Source of the DNA: a virus
IMG/VR virus record: IMGVR_UViG_3300043448_001330
Span: 1 to 22,365 of that record
Length of the DNA: 22,365 nt
Direction: 5' to 3' (one strand)
This document shows positions 14,522-21,227 of the stretch, piece by piece. Under the pieces are notes generated by a model. It saw only the letters and a program-made list of their open reading frames with translations, ran no database searches and was not told where the DNA came from. The stretch's first letter is position 1; the number at the start of each line of letters is the position of its first letter. The translations under genes and the position numbers were made by a program.

Positions 14522-15832
14522 ATGGCAAATAACGCATCAATTTATTCAAATTATGAACACATGGTTATTGATAAAGACGGAAAACGAGTTGATTTTGTAG
14601 ATTTAGACAATAAACTTTCAATTATAAATTTTTCTTATTATGAAAGTTTATTGTGTCCTCAAGTAACTGCAAATGTACTTTATATTGATTTGGCAAATTC
14701 TGTTTCTGCAGATTCTGCATATGATAAAGCTCAAAGAAGAGGAACTCTTTTAAATTCTCTACCAATTCGAGGAAATGAAAAATTTGAATTTATAATTAAG
14801 AGTAAGTTGGGATCTTTGAATTTTAAAACCAATCCATTAAGAGTTATTGCAGCGTCTTCACCAAAACAAGAATCTTTTAGAGAAGCCACAATGTTGTCAT
14901 TGGGGTCTGAATATGGAATAAAGAATGAAACAAAAACGATGTATAAAAAGTATTATAATAGTATATCGCAAAATGTTTTTGACATTTTATCAAAAGAACT
15001 AGGAGTTCCATCTTCAAGACTTAATATAGAGCAGACTAAAAATCCATATGCGTTCCTGGGATCAAGTAAATCTCCATTTTCATTAATAACTTCTTTGTGT
15101 TCAAAATCAATTCCATTAAATGGATCTGCCGGATATTTGTTTTGGGAAAATCAAAGTGGATATAATTTCAGATCAATTGACTCACTAGTTTCTGCACCTC
15201 CAGTTAATATATCCACACCATACGTATATTATTCGGCAGCAAAAAGTAGTTTTGATAATGATGATAATGATTATAGAATTTATGCTTATTCTTTTCAAAA
15301 AAATCAAAATATTTTAAATTCATTGAAGTCTGGAGTATATAAAACAAAAAATGTTTTCTTTAACCCCTATACTTTTGAATATAGTGAACTGTATTTGGGT
15401 TTATCTAAATCAGGTATTAAAAGTTTAGGAAATAAACCAGAGTATCCTGGAGAATTTGATGTAGATGATGCTTTTACTAGAACTCATCATTTTATCTTAG
15501 ACTCTGGAAACATGGAAGTTGGATTGAGCACTTCCATAAACAACGATCCAAGAGAATACCAAGCAAGAGCAGTTATACGTTATAATTTATTATTCTCTCA
15601 AATTTTGACAATGACAATACCTTGCAATCCCAATTTAAAAGCTGGGGATGTAATTCTTTGTTTATTTCAAAAAATGACATCCGAACAGAGTAGAATTTCT
15701 GAAGGTGGATTTGATGAAAGTCAGAGTGGTAATTATTTAATCGTTCATTTGTGTCATAACTTTGATACAAAAAGATCATTTACTTCTTTAACATTGGTTC
15801 GTGATACTTATGGTTTGTATAAATCACCATAA
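14522..15832 (+). CDS. 27: Baseplate hub protein gp27
   Basis: gp27 forms the trimeric hub ring that joins the tail tube to the gp5 spike. The 436-residue product begins with a short polar leader and the gp27 N-terminal barrel: DKDGKRVDFVDLDNKLSIINFSYYESLLCPQVTANVLYIDLANS. It continues with LPIRGNEKFEFIIK, QNVFDILSKELG and a C-terminal barrel ending FDTKRSFTSLTLVRDTYGLY. Order and content fit T4 gp27 (391 residues), with a slightly longer middle. It starts four bases after the tail lysin gene and is followed by the gp5 OB protein, its expected partner. No anomalies are visible. Confidence 0.85.
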   Translation: MANNASIYSNYEHMVIDKDGKRVDFVDLDNKLSIINFSYYESLLCPQVTANVLYIDLANSVSADSAYDKAQRRGTLLNSLPIRGNEKFEFIIKSKLGSLNFKTNPLRVIAASSPKQESFREATMLSLGSEYGIKNETKTMYKKYYNSISQNVFDILSKELGVPSSRLNIEQTKNPYAFLGSSKSPFSLITSLCSKSIPLNGSAGYLFWENQSGYNFRSIDSLVSAPPVNISTPYVYYSAAKSSFDNDDNDYRIYAYSFQKNQNILNSLKSGVYKTKNVFFNPYTFEYSELYLGLSKSGIKSLGNKPEYPGEFDVDDAFTRTHHFILDSGNMEVGLSTSINNDPREYQARAVIRYNLLFSQILTMTIPCNPNLKAGDVILCLFQKMTSEQSRISEGGFDESQSGNYLIVHLCHNFDTKRSFTSLTLVRDTYGLYKSP

Positions 15833-15843
15833 AATGTTTTCTA

Positions 15844-15864
15844 TATAAGATATAAGATTATAAT
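15844..15864 (+). promoter_or_regulatory. Tandem TATAAGA boxes, possible late promoter before gp5
   Basis: Two adjacent copies of TATAAGA (15844-15850 and 15851-15857) are followed by TATAAT (15859-15864) in the 46-base gap between gp27 and gp5. Each copy is two bases off the T4 late box. No clear -35 element or ribosome site is visible. AT-richness makes chance likely. Confidence 0.3.
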
Positions 15865-15878
15865 TTCCTATAACTATA

Positions 15879-16382
15879 ATGTTTAAACCAGGTTTTTTTG
15901 GAAAAAATTCACCAAGATGGTTTATAGGACAAGTAGCGTTAGATCAAACTAACAATAAGACAAATCAAAGTGGGTGGGGAGATAGAGTTAAAGTTCGTAT
16001 CATGGGATATCATCCTTCGGAAGGAACTTTACTTCCGGACAAAGATCTTCCCTGGGCAATTATTCTTAGACCAAGCACTCATGGGTCTCTAAATAGAACA
16101 ACTGCAGCAATTGGTGGTGGTGAATGGGTTGTTGGAATTTTCTTAGATGATGATTTTGAAAAACCCATGATAATTGGAGTTCTTGGAAGATCTGATCCAT
16201 CTTATGATATTAGTGGAAGTCAGATTAAAAGTCAAAAAAGCACGGGATTTCAAAAAACTTTAAATTGGTATGGGTACAATACACCTCAAAGTTATCATTT
16301 AAGAACTTCAGAATCCCCATCAGGTTCTGGATCTAAATCACCAGTTACTCCAACACCTCAAGAGTTTGGAATTAAGATATAA
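15879..16382 (+). CDS. 5: gp5 N-terminal OB-fold baseplate hub/spike protein lacking lysozyme
   Basis: In T4, gp5 has an OB domain that docks on gp27, a lysozyme and a C-terminal beta-helix. This 167-residue protein has only the first part: RWFIGQVALDQ, GDRVKVRIMGYHPSEG, DLPWAIILRPST, EWVVGIFLDDDFEKPMIIGVLG, which are the OB strands of gp5 and the VgrG family. The rest is a short Gln-, Ser- and Pro-rich tail (about residues 115-167). No lysozyme and no beta-helix repeat follow, so this is a reduced gp5. The lytic and spike roles appear in separate genes nearby. It lies directly after gp27, as the partnership predicts. Confidence 0.88.
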   Translation: MFKPGFFGKNSPRWFIGQVALDQTNNKTNQSGWGDRVKVRIMGYHPSEGTLLPDKDLPWAIILRPSTHGSLNRTTAAIGGGEWVVGIFLDDDFEKPMIIGVLGRSDPSYDISGSQIKSQKSTGFQKTLNWYGYNTPQSYHLRTSESPSGSGSKSPVTPTPQEFGIKI

Positions 16383-16397
16383 GAGTATATAAAGAAC

Positions 16398-19300
16398 ATG
16401 GCAAGTTTATCTGACGCTTTTAATTCAGACCAAACATTCTATAAGTTTGATATTACGAGTACAGGAATTTCTACTGGAACTCCTTTTGTTTCAGATTCTA
16501 ATTTATTTTCAACCGCTGCTGGAAAAACATTCCAAGAATTGAATGAAATTGCTTGGCCTATGGCAGATCCTTGTGGACAAGGAAACATAGCCAATATTAA
16601 CAGAATTTTATTAAACTTTTTTACCGTTTTAAAAGGAGTCAAAAAATATGCACAAAAATATATTAATGGATCTATAAATGCGATTAAAAATTTAACCGGA
16701 GAAATACAAGCAACTATACAAGGAATTGCTGGAGAATTAAAAACAATAGTTCAAAGAGTTAGGGAGTGGATTCTAAAAAAAGTAAGAGCTGGAATTGAAG
16801 ACCTTTTGCAAAAGGTCTTGCCACCTTTAATGAAACAAATCAAAAGTGGTCTTTTGAAAGTGATCGTTGATCAACTCTTTTGTAAATTAGGAGATATTAT
16901 TAAAAGTCTTGCTACATTAGTCGCTGATTTCTTATATTCTTTAGTTGGTCAAATTATAAATGCTCCTTTATGTGCTGCTGAGAATTTTACTAATGCACTT
17001 TTGAACAAATTAATGAATGATATTGATCAAGCTATTCAACCAATTTTGAATCAAATGAATAGTGCGTTGGGTGGAGCAACTAAAGTTTTAAGCTCAGTTT
17101 ACGAAATAATTGATTTTGTTCTTGGATTTGAAGGATTCTTGTGCGACAAACCAGATTGCCCAGAAGTTAAACAGTTAAGAACTTCTCCATGGGCAGGACC
17201 TCAAAATGGAACCGATGACAACTGGTCTAAATTTTCCTTTGCAACAGATGCAACTAAAACTGTAAAGGGGTGGATGGATGATTTCTTTGGTCCTAGTAGT
17301 TCTGGTTACATTTCACCTGGAGGATGTTATAGTGGGACATTTCAATGCGGAGCTCCTCAAGTTCAAATTTTTGGTGGTGGAGGGTCTGGAGCAGTTGCAA
17401 CAGCAGTAGTTAATAATATTGGACAAGTAATAGGAGTAAACTTAATATTTGGTGGATCAGGATATACATCTCCACCTTTTGTATCGATTGTGGATCCTGC
17501 AGGATGTGGAAAAAATGCATCTGCTTATGCAACACTTTGTTCAAATTCCTCTTCTGTATGTAAGATAAGTATAGTTACACCAGGTTGTTGTTTTTCGTCA
17601 TTTCCAATAAGTCCTCCACTTATTAAATCATTTACAGGATCTCCAGATCCCATAGACATAAACAATAAAATAACTTTATCTTGGGATGTCTCCGATGCTA
17701 CTAATGTTTCTCTATATGGATATCCGTCAGCATCTTCACTTCCATTAAAAGGAACTTTTGATTACACAATAACTTCTAAAGATGTTTCTTTTCCATCTGG
17801 AAAACAAGAGACTCAAATGCCCTTTACTTTGATTGTAGATAAAGTTTCCCCATCTTATGCTCCATTATCCGATAAAAGAACTATAAATGTAACTGTCAAG
17901 GATCCTTCTCTTGCTCTTGCTCCATCTGCCGCTCCTGCAGTTGCTACTGCAAAAATAGATTCGGTTAAAATAAATGGTAATAAAGTTAATGATGGTGATG
18001 TTGTTGTTCTTTCTGAAGGACAACTTGTACAGATTGAATGGGAAACTACAGATGCCGTTACAGTCTATACTGAAGAACCAGAGGTTACAAAGCCAGAATT
18101 TGAAGGGCAGAAAGTGACTTCAAATTCTTTAGATGGTAATCTATCATTTATTACTCCAAAACCAGCAGATTTTGATCCACTTTCATCATATACAAAAAAT
18201 TTAAAAACAAATATTGCTGGATTAAAGTATCGTGAAAATGTTTTTAATCTTATTGCTGTACCAGCATCTTCTGCATCAAAAAGTACTAAATTTAGCGTTA
18301 CACTCCAATTAACAGAACCTACTGCTGCTGCAGCGCCAGCCGCTGCATTACCAGCCGCTGCAGCAGCGGGACCAGCAGCTTCTACATATGTAATAATACC
18401 TTCTTTACTTGCTGGTGATGAAGGAAAAATTATTAATTTTGATGTATCAACAACCAATGTTCTGGACGGAACTGTCCTATATTATACAACTATAGGAACT
18501 GTTTCTGATGTTGATTTTACTGATAAAAAATTGACTGATAGTTTTGTAATAAATTCAAATAAGGGTAGTTTTTCTAGAGCTCTGCAAACAGACAGTCTTA
18601 CCGAAGGTGTAGAAAATTTTGCCATTGAAATTAGAATAGGAAGTTCTACTGGTCCCATAGTTGTAACTTCGGCATCTATAAATGTAAATGATACTTCGAT
18701 TGCAGTTGCAGCTGCTCCAGCAGCTGTTGCTCCAGCACTAATTCCACTAACTATTACTTTAAATAGTACTTCTTTTGTAAATAATTCTCCAATTTCAACT
18801 CCATATCGTTATAATTTATATACAGGAAAAGGATCTAATATAAGTCCTAAACTAGACTGGGTTGCTGGTGGTGATAAAACATCTGTTGCAAGTTGGAGAT
18901 TATTATGTATTGATAGTACTTTAGATGCTTCAGGAAAACCTCTTAATTTTATTCATTGGTCTGTTGACAATATTGATCCTTCTTTTGTGTCAATTCCCGA
19001 AAATGGAGGATGGCCATCTGGAGTAGTTATTAATAAAACTGGATGGGATCCAGATCCTGTTAATCTAAATGGGTGGGGGGGACCTGCTCCACCGGATGGA
19101 GAAACACATACTTATGAAATTTATATTGGGGCATATGATAAAGCTGGAAAACTTATTACAACATCAAATGTTCTTAGATTCATTGCATCAAGTCCTGTAG
19201 TTTCTCCTGCTGCTGCTGGTCCTGCTGCTGGTCCTGCTGCCGCCGTTGGTCCTGCTGCTGCTGGTCCTGCTGCTGGTCCTGCTGCCGCCGTTGGTCCTGC

Positions 19301-19739
19301 TGCTGCTGGTCCTGCTGCTGCTGGTCCTGCTGCCGCCGTTGGTCCTGCTGCTGCTGCTGGTCCTGCTGCCGCCGTTGGTCCTGCTGCTGCTGGCCCTGCT
19401 GCTGCTGGTCCTGCAATTGCTAAACTTGCATCTATTGCAGTTCTTAGTACTGGAAGTGGATATAAATCAACTGATACTGTCACTTCTAGTTGTGGATTTG
19501 GATATGAATTTAAATTAGTATTGACACCTTCTGGTGGAATTGTTTCGATTGATATTTTAAATTCTGGATATGGATTTACATGTCTTCCTGAACTTGAAAT
19601 AAATAGTGATACTGGAGTAGGAGCAAAATTTAGAGTTGATTTAGACTTCTTACCACTAGATCAATTTTTAGAAGAAAATAAACTAAAAGAAATTGATCAG
19701 GATCAAATTGTTCAAATAATAGATTGTATTACTAAGTAA
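16398..19739 (+). CDS. Large multidomain virion structural protein with PEBP-like domain
   Basis: This 1113-residue protein has many domains. Residues 1-250 are helical. Near 310-385 is a GGSGYTSPPFVSI-type Gly-rich repeat. Two Ig-like domains follow (about 406-512 and 519-640). About 665-770 has Calx-beta-like features (DGTVLYYTTIG, DF, EGVENFAIEI). About 782-930 resembles the PEBP (YbhB/RKIP) family: GSNISPKLDW, CIDST (Asp839), IHW (His853), GGPAPPDGETHTY with His904. Then comes a Gly-Pro-Ala repeat (936-1007) and two more GSGY-type units. Ala-Pro linkers separate the domains. Position after gp5 suggests a baseplate or tail-tip part. PEBP fold could bind a small ligand or surface group. Overall role is unknown. 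Confidence 0.75.
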   Translation: MASLSDAFNSDQTFYKFDITSTGISTGTPFVSDSNLFSTAAGKTFQELNEIAWPMADPCGQGNIANINRILLNFFTVLKGVKKYAQKYINGSINAIKNLTGEIQATIQGIAGELKTIVQRVREWILKKVRAGIEDLLQKVLPPLMKQIKSGLLKVIVDQLFCKLGDIIKSLATLVADFLYSLVGQIINAPLCAAENFTNALLNKLMNDIDQAIQPILNQMNSALGGATKVLSSVYEIIDFVLGFEGFLCDKPDCPEVKQLRTSPWAGPQNGTDDNWSKFSFATDATKTVKGWMDDFFGPSSSGYISPGGCYSGTFQCGAPQVQIFGGGGSGAVATAVVNNIGQVIGVNLIFGGSGYTSPPFVSIVDPAGCGKNASAYATLCSNSSSVCKISIVTPGCCFSSFPISPPLIKSFTGSPDPIDINNKITLSWDVSDATNVSLYGYPSASSLPLKGTFDYTITSKDVSFPSGKQETQMPFTLIVDKVSPSYAPLSDKRTINVTVKDPSLALAPSAAPAVATAKIDSVKINGNKVNDGDVVVLSEGQLVQIEWETTDAVTVYTEEPEVTKPEFEGQKVTSNSLDGNLSFITPKPADFDPLSSYTKNLKTNIAGLKYRENVFNLIAVPASSASKSTKFSVTLQLTEPTAAAAPAAALPAAAAAGPAASTYVIIPSLLAGDEGKIINFDVSTTNVLDGTVLYYTTIGTVSDVDFTDKKLTDSFVINSNKGSFSRALQTDSLTEGVENFAIEIRIGSSTGPIVVTSASINVNDTSIAVAAAPAAVAPALIPLTITLNSTSFVNNSPISTPYRYNLYTGKGSNISPKLDWVAGGDKTSVASWRLLCIDSTLDASGKPLNFIHWSVDNIDPSFVSIPENGGWPSGVVINKTGWDPDPVNLNGWGGPAPPDGETHTYEIYIGAYDKAGKLITTSNVLRFIASSPVVSPAAAGPAAGPAAAVGPAAAGPAAGPAAAVGPAAAGPAAAGPAAAVGPAAAAGPAAAVGPAAAGPAAAGPAIAKLASIAVLSTGSGYKSTDTVTSSCGFGYEFKLVLTPSGGIVSIDILNSGYGFTCLPELEINSDTGVGAKFRVDLDFLPLDQFLEENKLKEIDQDQIVQIIDCITK
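19203..19422 (+). repeat. Gly-Pro-Ala codon repeat (GGT CCT GCT GCC GCC GTT units)
   Basis: A 220-base GC-rich tandem tract encodes repeated G-P-A-A-A and G-P-A-A-A-V. Four exact copies of the 18-base unit begin at 19230, 19275, 19323 and 19359, separated by shorter GGT CCT GCT GCT units. All variants stay in frame (lengths are multiples of three). It forms an Ala-Pro linker before the C-terminal domains and should vary in copy number between isolates. Confidence 0.92.
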
Positions 19740-20335
19740 TGGCAAGACAAGCACCAGACATAACAGTTGCAAATAATTCACATTGTTTTATTCACTGTGG
19801 ACCTGTTGGACCTGAATCTGAAGATGAAGGTAGAGATTTAACTATTATTACTTCCGCAAATAATCATGTAGTCTATGCAAAAAACGGAAGTAAAGTTGAA
19901 CACATTCAAGGTGCCAGTTATGAAACATGTGGGCATGAAATAGATCCCCAACAAAAAGAAGCTGTTGGAAAAGCTATTTGCCTTAAAAATGGAGATTTAG
20001 TTTTAAATGCTGAAAGGGGAAACATACGCTTAAAAGCAAAAAATATATACTTTGAAACGAAAGGTGATAAGGGTGAAGGTAATTTTTTAGTTAGTTCAAA
20101 TGGTTATATTGTCCTTGCCTCAACTGAAGAAGTTAGATTAGCTGGATCAAAAATTTGTATAAATGGAACGGCAGGAATTAATGTTGTAAGCGGAAATTTT
20201 ATTAATATGTCTGGTGATATAAACAAATTTGGTCCAGTTAGTGCATTATCAACTATACAAAGTCTTCTTGCTGGTAATTGGGGAAGTTTAATTGAAGGAA
20301 TGACAAATTCTTGCGGAAAAACTGGAGTGGCGTAA
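19739..20335 (+). CDS. Beta-helix spike protein (gp5 C-terminal-like)
   Basis: This 198-residue protein has a central run of short alternating strands: ICLKNGDLVLNAERGNIRLKAKNIYFETKG, then VSSNGYIVLAS, EVRLAGSKICINGTAGINVVSGNFINMSGDI. This G-x-(I/V)-x-(L/I)-x-A rhythm is that of the triple-stranded beta-helix of T4 gp5 and VgrG spikes. No lysozyme or OB domain is present. An N-terminal segment with HCFIHCGP and ETCGHE carries four Cys and four His near the N-terminus that might bind metal, and the C-terminal tail is polar. Because the gp5 OB protein lacks this part, this gene probably supplies the spike shaft as a separate subunit. TAATG overlap with the previous gene. Confidence 0.72.
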   Translation: MARQAPDITVANNSHCFIHCGPVGPESEDEGRDLTIITSANNHVVYAKNGSKVEHIQGASYETCGHEIDPQQKEAVGKAICLKNGDLVLNAERGNIRLKAKNIYFETKGDKGEGNFLVSSNGYIVLASTEEVRLAGSKICINGTAGINVVSGNFINMSGDINKFGPVSALSTIQSLLAGNWGSLIEGMTNSCGKTGVA

Positions 20336-20336
20336 A

Positions 20337-21227
20337 ATGGCATATACAGATAAAGATACATTTGGCATAATAGAAGGATTAAATGCTCAATTTGGAGCTG
20401 CTGTAAATATCCCGACAAATTTTTTTAAAAGTGGAATAGCAAACATCTATGAAGGATATTTTGGATCTGGGACTGGATTAGATTTTGCATCTTTAAATGT
20501 TGGTCCAAATCCAACTACTCCATTAAGTATGAATTTAAATGGACTTTCAAAATACACTGGGTTACATACTCAAGTGGGAGGTCTTGTTGTTAATGGATAT
20601 GTTGATGTAAAAGGTGGATCTTATCGTTGTACTAGTGCATCAACTTCATTTAAAAGTAAAAATTTTTCAGTATCCTCAGCGGGAAATAATTCAATTACTT
20701 CAGCTAAAAGAAATAAACTTGTAGCTCCGACCACAACTATTGAAAGTAAAATAACCTCTATAAGAGGAATGGTTTTTGTTGATGGTTTAGGAAATTTAGC
20801 TGCTACGGTAAATTCTAAAAAAGGATTTGATATTCCTCATCCAAATAAACCAAATTGTCGCCTAAGACATATTTGCGTAGAAGGACCAGAATCTGCAGTT
20901 TATGTGAGAGGAAAATTGGTAAATAATAATATTATTGAACTTCCAGATTATTGGAATGGTCTTATTGATCCAGAAACAATTACGATTAATCTTACTCAGA
21001 TTGGACATAGTCAAGACTTAATTGTTGAAAAAATAGAATGGGGTAAAAAAATTATCATTAAATCTGGAAACGGAACAAGTATTAATTGTTATTATCAAGT
21101 TTGGGCAGATCGTTTAGGTGAAAAATTAATTGTTGAATATGAAGGAATGACTCCAGATGACTATCCAGGTAATAATTCGGAATATTCAATAGCTGGTTGG
21201 GATTACGATAAAAGATCGCAAAAATGA
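20337..21227 (+). CDS. Fibre/baseplate-type structural protein with conserved C-terminal domain
   Basis: This 296-residue protein has a Gly-, Ser- and Asn-rich beta N-terminal half (about 1-150). After [10 protein letters not shown] it has a compact C-terminal domain: [45 protein letters not shown], then strands ending KLIVEYEG. I recall the HPxK...RLRHxCxEGPE...Y.RG pattern from several cyanophage structural and fibre proteins; its function is unproven. No enzyme motif is seen. It lies between the spike and the adhesin gene, overlapping the latter by ATGA, so it may connect or assemble host-recognition parts. Exact role is not established. Confidence 0.65.
   Translation: MAYTDKDTFGIIEGLNAQFGAAVNIPTNFFKSGIANIYEGYFGSGTGLDFASLNVGPNPTTPLSMNLNGLSKYTGLHTQVGGLVVNGYVDVKGGSYRCTSASTSFKSKNFSVSSAGNNSITSAKRNKLVAPTTTIESKITSIRGMVFVDGLGNLAATVNSKKGFDIPHPNKPNCRLRHICVEGPESAVYVRGKLVNNNIIELPDYWNGLIDPETITINLTQIGHSQDLIVEKIEWGKKIIIKSGNGTSINCYYQVWADRLGEKLIVEYEGMTPDDYPGNNSEYSIAGWDYDKRSQK

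Noticed and set aside
19121-19518. Gln-rich, Ala-Gly-rich and Leu-rich frames over the Gly-Pro-Ala tract
   Set aside because: Repeat-driven shadows of the 1113-residue protein frame.
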